From Oscillospiraceae bacterium (lineage in GTDB: Bacteria; Bacillota; Clostridia; Oscillospirales; Acutalibacteraceae): a stretch of 51,835 nucleotides of DNA. A program made the position numbers and the translations under genes. The DNA lies in NCBI GenBank assembly GCA_031270605.1, contig JAISXG010000009.1, forward strand, positions 1 to 51,835. The letters are read 5' to 3'. The notes beneath the pieces are model-generated. The model was not told where the DNA came from. It saw only the letters and a program-made list of their open reading frames with translations, and made no database searches. This document shows, one piece after another, positions 17,311-24,942 of this stretch. Positions within the stretch are counted from its first letter, which is position 1. Each line of letters begins with the position of its first letter.

Positions 17311-18291
17311 TCACCAGCTGTGAAGCATGGACGGCGACACAAACACCTCATTCACCCTTCTGATAAAAGGCGCGATGTCACCGAAATCATAGGCACGGTG
17401 GTCAAATGTGATGCAAAACGGCATTACCTTGCGAATGCCGATCTCTTTCTCGCCTTGCCCGTTCACAAAAACCCAGGGTTTTTCCTGAATGCCGCCGATG
17501 GCACAGGCAAACACCTGCGGATAACCGATATCCATCAGCGTTACAGTGCCGTTCACACCGATTGTGGAATAACCCACATTTGAAAACAGAATTGTGCCGT
17601 AATCCAAATCCTTATAATTGAGGCGTTCTTCAAACGCAAGCTCTTCAAACTGCTTTTTTGAAACCTTGTCTGCAGGCGGGCGAGGCGCCTTTTTTGCTTT
17701 CATCGCACCCCGCGCGCGGTTAAAATATTCTTTATATTTTCTCTGCTTCAACAGATCTTTGGTGTCCCGCAGCGAAATTTCAATCAGCGCCTTCGCAACG
17801 TTGGTGCGGTCTACCCTTTCGCGCAGATTTTCAATATAATCCGTCATTTCGTCAAGGCTCTTTCTGCCGAAGTCCGGCAGCTTCACCACAATCAACTTGC
17901 CGTCATTTGAGAGCCACGGCATGTTGATGTCTATTTGCTCAAACTGCTTGACCTTGCCGAGCTTGAGCTTATGGTCATAGTCAAGGTGCGCGTTGACCTG
18001 CGGCGCGGCAAACACGCCCTCGATCAGCACACGCAGCAACGCGGTATTCAGCTTGATTTTTTTTGGGTGCCTGCCCGAGGCGTTCAGCGCATCCAGCTCA
18101 CGCAAAAAGTCCGTGATATCACATTCCATCGTGTAGCCGGCATGCGGCACCTTTTGCCAAACCTCTGTTGTTTTGTGCGCGATAAGCTTTCGCCTGATGC
18201 CAAAGGGGGTCACCTGCGCGGGTGGCATGACTTTCTGCACATAAGGCATACCATCCTCAGGCTGCTCAATGTTCAATTTTTTCTCTTCCAT
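17311..18291 (-). CDS. Lone E2-type 2-oxoacid dehydrogenase acyltransferase domain protein
   Basis: 326 residues from the ATG at 18291 (GAGGAG upstream). It has the catalytic core of dihydrolipoamide acyltransferases, a trimeric chloramphenicol-acetyltransferase-like fold. The HxxxD motif FDHRAYDFGD (His298, Asp302) lies near the C-terminus and NTALLRVLIEGVFAAPQVN in the middle. There is no lipoyl domain, no E3-binding domain, and no E1 or E3 gene nearby. It may acylate a substrate other than a carrier-bound lipoate. Function unknown. Confidence 0.8.
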   Translation of the reverse strand: MEEKKLNIEQPEDGMPYVQKVMPPAQVTPFGIRRKLIAHKTTEVWQKVPHAGYTMECDITDFLRELDALNASGRHPKKIKLNTALLRVLIEGVFAAPQVNAHLDYDHKLKLGKVKQFEQIDINMPWLSNDGKLIVVKLPDFGRKSLDEMTDYIENLRERVDRTNVAKALIEISLRDTKDLLKQRKYKEYFNRARGAMKAKKAPRPPADKVSKKQFEELAFEERLNYKDLDYGTILFSNVGYSTIGVNGTVTLMDIGYPQVFACAIGGIQEKPWVFVNGQGEKEIGIRKVMPFCITFDHRAYDFGDIAPFIRRVNEVFVSPSMLHSW

Positions 18292-18402
18292 TTTCTCCTC
18301 ACCCTTCTTTTCATAACAAACTTCAAATAGCAAGCGCCGCGCCCGCGGCGATGCTTGTCCTTTTTGCACAAAAATACGCTACCATGTGTCTATTTATATA
18401 TA

Positions 18403-18431
18403 TTTATAGCACCTTTTTCATATCAAGTCAA
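18403..18431 (-). promoter_or_regulatory. Promoter of the E2-like gene
   Basis: On the minus strand TTGACT (18426-18431), a 17-nt spacer and TATAAA (18403-18408) form a good sigma-A promoter, giving a leader of about 105 nt. Confidence 0.7.
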
Positions 18432-18459
18432 TTTCTTGCGCATAAATTCTATAATTTTA

Positions 18460-18640
18460 TAGCCGCTCGACTTCAAAAGCGGCTCAGGATTTGCGAGAAA
18501 TTTTTTGAGCCGCAACGCGGACGCCTCAGCTTTGCCGGGCGCAAGGCAATACAGAACTAAAGTTCTGCGGACAACACAGCACCATGCGGCGGCAATGCCG
18601 CCACAAAAAAAACCGCAAAGACGAGTCGGTTCTGAAATTG
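18460..18640. repeat. Intergenic repeat-like region
   Basis: No gene. The region has AGCCGCTCG-type ends, several short palindromes (AGAACTAAAGTTCT, GCGGCGGCAATGCCGCC) and the motifs GCAAGGCAA and GGACAACACAGCA, partly matching the element at 4354-4514. It is probably a diverged member of a dispersed palindromic family. Confidence 0.4.
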
Positions 18641-18653
18641 AGTGATTATAAAT

Positions 18654-18690
18654 AAAAAAACACCGGCTCGTTTAATCATAGCCGGTGTTC
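18654..18690 (-). terminator. Terminator of the GPH symporter gene
   Basis: On the minus strand AACACCGGCT and AGCCGGTGTT form a 10-bp stem around a 15-nt loop, followed by TTTTTTT. It begins about 20 nt after the stop codon. Confidence 0.85.
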
Positions 18691-18708
18691 ATCTGTCAGC
18701 AAAAAAGA

Positions 18709-20244
18709 TTATCCTTCGTTTACCGCGGCGTCCGCATGCTCCGCATGGCGGCGTTCATTCAGCGCCGCAAGGATCTTTTCATGCTCCTTATTGGGCAACG
18801 CATACTTCCATGTGGGAATCACAGCGAGAAGCCCGCCGATTGCGGGAGGAATCGCCACAAGGAAAAACAGCACGGCCATATAGGGCTGAAACTCCGGCAT
18901 CATGCGCGGAATCAAGCCAACCTCAATGGCGCTGTTCACGCGGGCAACCTCTGCGTCTGAAAAGCCGACAAGGGAATAGGCGATGCCGCTGATGATGGTT
19001 GCGACTCCCATGGTGAGCTTCGCGATAAACGTCTGCCCGGCAAAGAACACGCCGTCCGGCCGGACGTTGTTGTGGTACTCCTCATAATCAATGGCATCGG
19101 CAATCATTTGAGACTGCAGAACCATCGTCATACCCGTGGCCGATCCGCCGATAAAAAAGAGGACGAAACAGATTGCGAGGAAGAAAGGCGCGATCAGGTT
19201 CGTCGGCGCGGTCAGATACAGCACAAACACTAAAAGATGCGGAACGATCATGGCTAGATTCGCAAAATTATAAAGGGTCTTTTTTTCATGTTTCTTAATA
19301 AGCTTGGGTGTGACCCCCATGCCGATAAACATGCCGATGAACATGCCGCCACCCAAAAGCAGTATGTAAAGAAAACCCAGAAGCGGGCTTTTGCTGGCAT
19401 AATAATAGGTGACAAGAGGCATGGCGCAAAGCATCAAAAGCTGTTTGGGGCTGCCCAAGACACCTGACAGGAGAATCTGCCGGAAAGGCTTGTTTTTCCA
19501 CATCAGCTTAATGTTCTCAATTACGGAATTTTTCTTTTCGGAACCCTGAATGCGCTCTTTCGTGAAAAGCCCCGCCATCTGGTACATTGCCGTACCGGCA
19601 AGGGTGAAAATTACCGCGCCGGCAATAAAGCCCCAGCGTTCCCCCTCGGCTGCGGGCAGGTGGAATTTGGTTGAGATGAACCCGCCGAGCGCCAGACAGA
19701 CGGGCTGAAGCCCAAGAAGCGCCACGCCGCCGCCGATGCCGGCGATCAGGCGCGCTAAGGAAAGAATTTTATTTCTGTCGTCGGCGCTTTCCGACATCAG
19801 GGCCGTAATACCCCAAAGCGGTATGTCGCCGAGCGTATAGGCTATTTCCCAAATCAGATAGGCGCAAGCGGCCCAAACCATAATAAAGGCGTTCTTGCCG
19901 GCCCAAACACCCTGGTCGACATCAAAGATGCCGTTTGCAAAACAGAGGATGGTTGCGATTCCGACCGGTATGGGAGTGAAAATAAGATAGGGCCTGCATT
20001 TGCCCCATTTTGTGCGCGTCCTGTCCACAATCGAGCCCATAATCGGGTCGTTCACCCCGTCCCAGACCCTTCCGATCGCCATCAGTACGCTCACGGCCAT
20101 TGCGGGAATCAGCAGGGTGAACTGCAGGTAATACGCCAGAGTCGACCCGATCACGTTAAACAGAATATTCTGCCCCGCAAGACCGATTAAGTACATGTTG
20201 CGCTCTTTCTTCGTGTAGGTGTTCAGCGGTGTGCTGCTCGCCAT
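18709..20244 (-). CDS. GPH-family (MelB-like) sodium/sugar symporter
   Basis: 511 residues with about 12 membrane helices. The first loop carries the family signature RVWDGVNDPIMG followed by VDRTRTKWGKCRPYL, and DYEEYHNNVRPDG appears after helix 10, both typical of glycoside-pentoside-hexuronide:cation symporters. It probably imports a sugar or glycoside with Na+ or H+; the substrate cannot be read from the sequence, as no glycosidase lies beside it. GAGAGG precedes the ATG. Monocistronic, with its own promoter and terminator. Confidence 0.9.
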   Translation of the reverse strand: MASSTPLNTYTKKERNMYLIGLAGQNILFNVIGSTLAYYLQFTLLIPAMAVSVLMAIGRVWDGVNDPIMGSIVDRTRTKWGKCRPYLIFTPIPVGIATILCFANGIFDVDQGVWAGKNAFIMVWAACAYLIWEIAYTLGDIPLWGITALMSESADDRNKILSLARLIAGIGGGVALLGLQPVCLALGGFISTKFHLPAAEGERWGFIAGAVIFTLAGTAMYQMAGLFTKERIQGSEKKNSVIENIKLMWKNKPFRQILLSGVLGSPKQLLMLCAMPLVTYYYASKSPLLGFLYILLLGGGMFIGMFIGMGVTPKLIKKHEKKTLYNFANLAMIVPHLLVFVLYLTAPTNLIAPFFLAICFVLFFIGGSATGMTMVLQSQMIADAIDYEEYHNNVRPDGVFFAGQTFIAKLTMGVATIISGIAYSLVGFSDAEVARVNSAIEVGLIPRMMPEFQPYMAVLFFLVAIPPAIGGLLAVIPTWKYALPNKEHEKILAALNERRHAEHADAAVNEG

Positions 20245-20277
20245 GCAATCCTCTCCAATTCAAAAATCTACCTTAAT

Positions 20278-20305
20278 ATCATACACTTTTTTTGAGAAAA
20301 GTCAA
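20278..20305 (-). promoter_or_regulatory. Promoter of the GPH symporter gene
   Basis: On the minus strand TTGACT (20300-20305), a 16-nt spacer and TATGAT (20278-20283), about 30 nt before the start codon. Confidence 0.65.
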
Positions 20306-20662
20306 CAGAAACGGCAGATTAATATTTTTTATTTTGTGTAGTGCTACAATACATATTGAATAAATAGAAAAAGAGAAAAAAGGAACAGGCGACAATGTTT
20401 AGAATAAAGTATCCACACAAAATTCTGACGAAAGGACGTGCCCCATTCCTCATGGCGAGTATAACACAAGATATGCCACAGGGAGGACGTCAAGCGTTTT
20501 ACGCGTCTCACCGTTTCTTTTTACTCGCCGATTTTGGTGGACTGCAGCTGCCCACCAAAATCGCTCCAACAATATCCCTATGCACCCTTTGGCTTTCCGT
20601 TTTCCTCTTGAAGCCTTGCGTTGCTTCACTGCACAAAATGCCTGACAAAACTGCAAAAAAGC
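20306..20662. other. Gene-free region with an inverted repeat
   Basis: No supported gene. CGATTTTGGTGG (20529-20540) and CCACCAAAATCG (20552-20563) form a perfect 12-bp inverted repeat around an 11-nt loop. The open frame across it on the plus strand has no ribosome site and low-complexity composition. Confidence 0.45.
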
Positions 20663-20709
20663 AAAAAGCCCATGGCACCTTGATACATAAGGCGATGATG
20701 GGCTTTTTG
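20663..20709 (-). terminator. Terminator of the GNAT gene
   Basis: AAAAAGCCCAT and ATGGGCTTTTT pair around a loop of about 25 nt that also partly pairs. On the minus strand it is followed by GCTTTTTTGC. It lies 63 nt after the GNAT stop. Confidence 0.65.
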
Positions 20710-20771
20710 TGTGGCAGGGTACTATGAAAAAGATGCCGGGTATTCAGGCAGAAAATGCTTATTAGTGGAAG

Positions 20772-21311
20772 TTAGAGTGTATATTCCAATTGACAATCGC
20801 AAGGTTCCTTTTCAGCTAACTCTTGATTAATTTCAATTGCATCAACACAACCAATTTTTCTGTAAAAAGCCATTGAATCCTCTGCCGAGTGTGCTGAAAT
20901 ATATAGTTTTTTTGCATTTAATTCTTTCGCATGCTCGCAAGCAACATTGAACAACTGGCGACCAATTCCTTTGTTTCTGTATCCGTCTGAAGTGTGTATC
21001 ATAGCCAAATCTACATACTGATTTTGGCTCCCAAACAACTTCGCATCAATTGACGCAAATCCAACAAGAGTATCTCCAATAAAAGCCCCTACAACTCTGC
21101 CTCCATTTTGTATACAAGAAAATAGCGATACAATTACAGATTGTTTTTTCTTTTCATCCCATTGCCCAACGTAAGAAATATCCTTTAAAACCCACTTAGC
21201 ATCTTCTTTCCGCCAACAACGTTTTACCTCTTGATAACGGCTGAACCTGGCTAACAATTCAGGTGTACAATCTAACAATTTCAGCTCTCTGACAATAGTA
21301 TTCGTGTTCAA
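20772..21311 (-). CDS. GNAT-family N-acetyltransferase
   Basis: 179 residues from a TTG start at 21311, chosen because GAGGAATTG lies just upstream. The acetyl-CoA binding motif A is YRNKGIGRQLF (about 116-126), preceded by the beta4 strand YVDLAMIHTSDG and followed by LYISAHSAEDSMAFYRKIG, a typical motif B. The substrate cannot be inferred. A+T-richer codon use than the backbone suggests later acquisition. It lies between the symporter and two tRNA genes. Confidence 0.85.
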   Translation of the reverse strand: MNTNTIVRELKLLDCTPELLARFSRYQEVKRCWRKEDAKWVLKDISYVGQWDEKKKQSVIVSLFSCIQNGGRVVGAFIGDTLVGFASIDAKLFGSQNQYVDLAMIHTSDGYRNKGIGRQLFNVACEHAKELNAKKLYISAHSAEDSMAFYRKIGCVDAIEINQELAEKEPCDCQLEYTL

Positions 21312-21429
21312 TACAATTCCTCTTTTCTAAAATTATTTCTGTAACATGGGAACTGATATTTAACATCGCAATCACTCCTCGCACAGTTAGAAAATATAAA
21401 TTTTCTACGGCTGTGTCTATTATAAGAAA

Positions 21430-21471
21430 AACCTGCCGCAAAAGCAATTTTTCGCTTTTTCGACAGGTTTC
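21430..21471 (-). terminator. Terminator of the tRNA operon
   Basis: On the minus strand AAACCTGTCG pairs with CGGCAGGTTT (one mismatch), enclosing AAAAGCGAAAAATTGCTTTT, and T residues follow. It begins a few bases after the CCA end of tRNA-Arg. Confidence 0.75.
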
Positions 21472-21476
21472 GACTT

Positions 21477-21553
21477 TGGCACGCCAAGAGGGATTCGAAC
21501 CCCCGACCCTCTGCTTAGAAGGCAGATGCTCTATCCTACTGAGCTATTGGCGC
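21477..21553 (-). tRNA. tRNA-Arg (anticodon UCU)
   Basis: Full cloverleaf on the minus strand: acceptor GCGCCAA/UUGGCGU, a GCUCAGUAGGAUAGAGC D-arm, anticodon stem-loop with CUUCUAA, and the T-arm GGGGGUUCGAAUCCCUC. The CCA end is encoded (21477-21479). The UCU anticodon reads AGA/AGG. Confidence 0.95.
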
Positions 21554-21588
21554 ATATAGGACGGTTGAATTAAGATAAAACAAAAAAA

Positions 21589-21662
21589 TGGAGCGGGTGA
21601 TGGGAATCGAACCCACACGACCAGCTTGGAAGGCTGGGATTCTACCATTGAACTACACCCGC
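21589..21662 (-). tRNA. tRNA-Gly (anticodon UCC)
   Basis: Cloverleaf on the minus strand: acceptor GCGGGUG/CACCCGC, a GUUCAAUGGUAGAAU D-arm, anticodon loop CUUCCAA and T-arm GUGGGUUCGAUUCCCAU. CCA is encoded (21589-21591). It lies 35 bp upstream of tRNA-Arg in the same transcript. Confidence 0.95.
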
Positions 21663-21677
21663 ATGTCAGCGGGGATT

Positions 21678-21706
21678 ATTTTATCAAATTGACATTCAAA
21701 AGTCAA
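21678..21706 (-). promoter_or_regulatory. Promoter of the tRNA-Gly/tRNA-Arg operon
   Basis: On the minus strand TTGACT (21701-21706), a 17-nt spacer and TAAAAT (21678-21683), 16 nt before the tRNA-Gly 5' end. Confidence 0.75.
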
Positions 21707-22219
21707 TAGATTTTATAAATTTTCGCCACTGTCCCTTTTTGGACTTTGCTTGTTTGGTATAAAGTGTGAAGAGGCGAAAGCGCTTTTTCTCTTGTAAAAA
21801 ACCGGCAACGGTAAACTGTGCGCTGTTTCGATAAGGATTGGAAGATTTTTTTATTATAATCTAGATTTTATTTTAAAAACAAGGTTCTGCATATCGACAT
21901 TGTTTTTAATATCTGTTAAACTGTCCTTGGAGTATGTCTTTAAACTCGCAACATAGCCAAATTTTAGCGGATTTTTTCGTCGGACAAGGCATTTTTCTGC
22001 GGGAATGCTATCGTCAATCGCTGCATTGTAGTTTCGAATGCGGCGCCGAAAAGAGTTGACAATGAGCCTCTGGCGGTATGATGCTTGTGGCCGGTCAGGC
22101 GGAAAAAAACGCAAAATTTGTGCAGGCCGGGTAAAGACACGCGCTAAAGCGTCCGCCGCTGTCGCATCGAAATGCCGCGGTGAGGTGAAGCGTTTCAACA
22201 TTGGAAAGAGAGCGAGAAT
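21707..22219. other. Gene-free region between tRNAs and rlmD
   Basis: About 510 bp. The left part is AT-rich, the right part GC-rich and probably rlmD leader. I see no gene with a ribosome site and no clear repeat. Confidence 0.5.
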
Positions 22220-23704
22220 ATGAATCAAACACACTCCCAGGGCGAACAAGCTCTGGATTGCCCCGTTGCAAAAAAATGCGGGGCATGCCAGCTGCAAAAT
22301 ATGAACTATGCACAGCAGCTAAAATTCAAGCAGGGAAAGTGCGTGCACTTTTTGGGCAAATTTGGCCGCGTTGCCGAAATTATCGGCATGAACGATCCGT
22401 TTCATTATCGAAACAAGAGCCAGGCGGCGTTTGGCACAACAAGAGCCGGACAGCTCATTTCGGGCATTTATCAGTCAAGCACCCATAAAATCGTCAAGGT
22501 GAACTCCTGCCTGCTTGAAGACGAAAATGCAGACAGCATTGTGGTCACGGTGCGCGGGCTGCTGCAATCGTTTCGCCTTTCGGCATATAACGAGCATACG
22601 CAAACCGGTTTTTTGCGCCATGTGCTCATAAAAAAGGGTTTTGCCACAGGTGAAATCATGGTGGTGCTTGTGACAGGAACACAGCCGTTCCCCTCAAAAA
22701 ACGCATTTTTAAGGGCACTGTTAAAACAACACCCCGAAATCACAACCGTGGTGCAGAATGTGAACAATCAGCATACCAGCCTGATTCTCGGCAAAACGCA
22801 AAAGGTGCTCTATGGCGACGGCTACATCAAAGATGTTTTGTGCGGCTGCGTGTTCAGGATTTCACCAAAGTCGTTTTATCAAATTAACCCGGTGCAAACA
22901 GAGGTGCTCTATGGCAAAGCCATTGCGTTTGCCGGACTGACGGGCAAAGAAACAGTGCTGGACGCGTACTGCGGCATCGGCACCATCGGCATGATTGCGG
23001 CAAAAAGTGCAAAGCAGGTTATTGGCGTTGAGGTGAACCCGGACGCGGTACGGGATGCAATTTTGAACGCCAAGCTGAACAACACGCAGAACATCCGCTT
23101 TTTCTGCGGCGACGCTTCAGATTTTATGAAGCGCGCGGCAGATGAATGCGAGCATGTTGATGTCGTCTTTATGGACCCGCCCCGCGCTGGAAGTGACCGC
23201 CGGTTTTTAGAGGCGCTGACGACGCTTTCGCCGCAAAAGATTGTATATGTTTCGTGCAACCCCGAAACCCTCGCGCGTGATTTGAGCTTTCTTGTGAAGC
23301 AGCGTTATCGGGTGGAAAAAATTCAGCCGGTGGATATGTTCCCTCATACGAGTCACGTTGAGACGGTAGTACTACTTTCCCACAAGACCCCGGACAGTCA
23401 TATCAACGTGAAAGTGGAGTTTGGCGAGGGTGAGGACAAGATTCTATTAGATAAGATCGCAGAAAGAGCAGAAGCCTATAAGCCAAAGGAAAAAGTAACC
23501 TATAAAATGATAAAGGAGTACATAGAAGCAAAATATGGTTTCAAAGTACATACCGCATATATTGCAGAGGTAAAAAGGGATTTAGGCTTGCCGATGTATG
23601 ATGCCCCCCATGCGGTGGAGGAATTGAAGAATCCGAGAAATCATCCGACGCCTTTACAGGTGAAAGCTATAAAGGATGCTTTGAAATATTTTGAAATAGT
23701 CTAA
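22220..23704 (+). CDS. rlmD: 23S rRNA uracil-C5 methyltransferase (RlmD/RumA-type) with a mobile-element-derived C-terminal tail
   Basis: An Fe-S, SAM-dependent RNA methyltransferase that modifies a uridine in 23S rRNA. The 494 residues show Cys-rich Fe-S ligands near the N-terminus (CPVAKKCGACQ, 14-24), SAM motif I DAYCGIGTIG (248-257), MDPPRAGSDR (318-327) and the catalytic Cys346 in VYVSCNPETL. The normal family end is near SHVETVVLLS (378-387). Here about 104 further residues follow, encoded by distinctly AT-richer DNA that recurs twice downstream. The tail (KPKEKVTYKMIKEYI, HTAYIAEVKRDLGLP) was therefore probably swapped in by an integrating element that uses the gene's 3' end as its target. 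Confidence 0.9.
   Translation: MNQTHSQGEQALDCPVAKKCGACQLQNMNYAQQLKFKQGKCVHFLGKFGRVAEIIGMNDPFHYRNKSQAAFGTTRAGQLISGIYQSSTHKIVKVNSCLLEDENADSIVVTVRGLLQSFRLSAYNEHTQTGFLRHVLIKKGFATGEIMVVLVTGTQPFPSKNAFLRALLKQHPEITTVVQNVNNQHTSLILGKTQKVLYGDGYIKDVLCGCVFRISPKSFYQINPVQTEVLYGKAIAFAGLTGKETVLDAYCGIGTIGMIAAKSAKQVIGVEVNPDAVRDAILNAKLNNTQNIRFFCGDASDFMKRAADECEHVDVVFMDPPRAGSDRRFLEALTTLSPQKIVYVSCNPETLARDLSFLVKQRYRVEKIQPVDMFPHTSHVETVVLLSHKTPDSHINVKVEFGEGEDKILLDKIAERAEAYKPKEKVTYKMIKEYIEAKYGFKVHTAYIAEVKRDLGLPMYDAPHAVEELKNPRNHPTPLQVKAIKDALKYFEIV
23359..23704 (+). repeat. rlmD 3'-end direct repeat, copy 1 (in rlmD)
   Basis: About 345 bp starting at TGAGACGGT. It recurs almost unchanged at 29064-29409 and in part at 26293-26541, all in the same orientation. 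It encodes the C-terminal tail of RlmD. It probably marks successive attachment junctions of elements integrating in the rlmD 3' end. Confidence 0.85.
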
Positions 23705-23727
23705 AAAGTGAGCGTATCATTAGAAAT

Positions 23728-23740
23728 GGGGGGGGGGGGG
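23728..23740 (+). repeat. Homopolymer tract of 13 G
   Basis: Thirteen consecutive G residues 23 nt past the rlmD stop, at the left junction of the first cassette. Such a run is prone to slippage in cells and to length error in sequencing. Confidence 0.8.
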
Positions 23741-23818
23741 ACGTTTCCTTTATCTCAAATTGCACATTTGAGTATTCTGTCGCTTGCCCATATAATGAAA
23801 GCGTAAGGAGGTTGCGAC

Positions 23819-23998
23819 TATGAGAGAGAAAGAGCGACATATATTTGGATAGCCAAGAAAGAAGCCTTTTGCTATATAGCCTTGTGGAACTTAAAAATCA
23901 TCTTATACGGCGAGACAGATAATACGGACTGTGTTGATGAGCTTATCTTCAAGGTCACATCCGCCTGTACCAAGAGGATAAAAATTGAATATAGTTAA
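23819..23998 (+). pseudogene. Frameshifted remnant of a small ICE-type ORF
   Basis: AAGGAGG lies 8 nt before an ATG, but the frame stops after ten codons. Shifting frames gives SQERSLLLYSLVELKNHL and then DCVDELIFKVTSACTKR. Together these resemble the small conserved ORF whose two halves are found at 30804 and 35155 (LTEAE...SLNTLK and YTDTVDEALLKV). At least two frame changes are needed. The gene family is common on conjugative elements of gut Firmicutes and its function is unknown. Confidence 0.55.
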
Positions 23999-24014
23999 AC
24001 CGTGTTTCGACTGA

Positions 24015-24052
24015 GCCGTTTATTCTTCTTGTAAGAGTAAACGGCTTTGTTT
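24015..24052 (+). terminator. Terminator after the ICE small-ORF remnant
   Basis: GCCGTTTATTCTT pairs with AAGAGTAAACGGC (one G-U) and is followed by TTTGTTT. A closely similar hairpin occurs at 30688-30722, so it belongs to the element family. Confidence 0.7.
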
Positions 24053-24127
24053 ATTGGGTAATACAAAACAAATTTCATCACATGAATAAATCGACGTGGA
24101 CAATTTATATAAAATAATAAAAACCGC

Positions 24128-24155
24128 TTGACAAACATAAATAAATATGTAAAAT
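24128..24155 (+). promoter_or_regulatory. Promoter of the first cargo operon
   Basis: TTGACA (24128-24133), a 16-nt spacer and TAAAAT (24150-24155), about 35 nt before the TTG start at 24190. Confidence 0.7.
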
Positions 24156-24189
24156 AGTAGTATGAATATAAAGTATGGAGGTAAAAATT

Positions 24190-24918
24190 TTGAACGAAAT
24201 CACCCTTGATGAAAATATTATCCGCAGGATTGTTCGTGCAATCGACAAAGCGATTACAGATGACATTCCTCAGTATTTACAGGAGCATCATAAAGAAACC
24301 AATAATGCCATTATACAGCTTCGTGGTGATTACATCAATGAAAACCTTCGTAGTTTCGTTGTTGCTGATGAAGTGAAGCTAATACCGTTTAAGCGGTATT
24401 CTTGGCAAGGGAGGCTTTTGGCTGACCATAGAAATAAAATCACTTACAGTATAACAACCCAAAACAACCTTCATGCAATTCCAAAAAAGAAGGATCGTAC
24501 ACGCCCACATTTTCTTCAATCCATGCTTGCTCAAGAGAATGGTAATTATGAAGGTCAATATGTTCAGGAATCACTCTTTCCAATGGAGATGTTTGACGAA
24601 GAAACGCTTGAGAATGATTACAACGACATCATTGCAGGTATGTTGAACCCATCCGAAGGGTATCGCCATTATGTAATTTCCTATAATGCAGTGAATGGTG
24701 AATTATTGGATGTGAAGTTAGAGTTTCTTGATAAACATTTTTCGACGATTGCCGAAGCCTCTTTGAACAGCTACATAAACCCAGATTTCGCAAGACTCAC
24801 AAATTCGGAAATAGACAACTTGGATGTCAATGCAGGCTCAAACGAAAATGTGCGTGATATTTTGGGTCTTAAAGCAGGGCTTCGTCCAGCGTTAAAAGAA
24901 ATTGAAAAAGAAGCCTAA
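24190..24918 (+). CDS. Unknown protein paired with an ImmA-type regulator
   Basis: 242 residues from a TTG start; GGAGGT lies 7 nt upstream, which favours it over the in-frame ATG at 24175. The protein is soluble, mixed alpha/beta and acidic, with no signal peptide or membrane segment. I do not recognise a motif. It precedes the XRE/ImmA-type gene by 24 bp and shares its promoter, so the two probably work together, as a target or effector with its regulator. The AT-rich codon use differs from the backbone. Confidence 0.7.
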   Translation: MNEITLDENIIRRIVRAIDKAITDDIPQYLQEHHKETNNAIIQLRGDYINENLRSFVVADEVKLIPFKRYSWQGRLLADHRNKITYSITTQNNLHAIPKKKDRTRPHFLQSMLAQENGNYEGQYVQESLFPMEMFDEETLENDYNDIIAGMLNPSEGYRHYVISYNAVNGELLDVKLEFLDKHFSTIAEASLNSYINPDFARLTNSEIDNLDVNAGSNENVRDILGLKAGLRPALKEIEKEA

Positions 24919-24942
24919 AAACAGGTTAGGAGATATTGCCTT

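Noticed and set aside
20395-20727. 110-codon plus-strand open frame between the symporter and GNAT genes
   Set aside because: No ribosome site, odd composition, and it spans an inverted repeat and a terminator. Better explained as non-coding repeat sequence.
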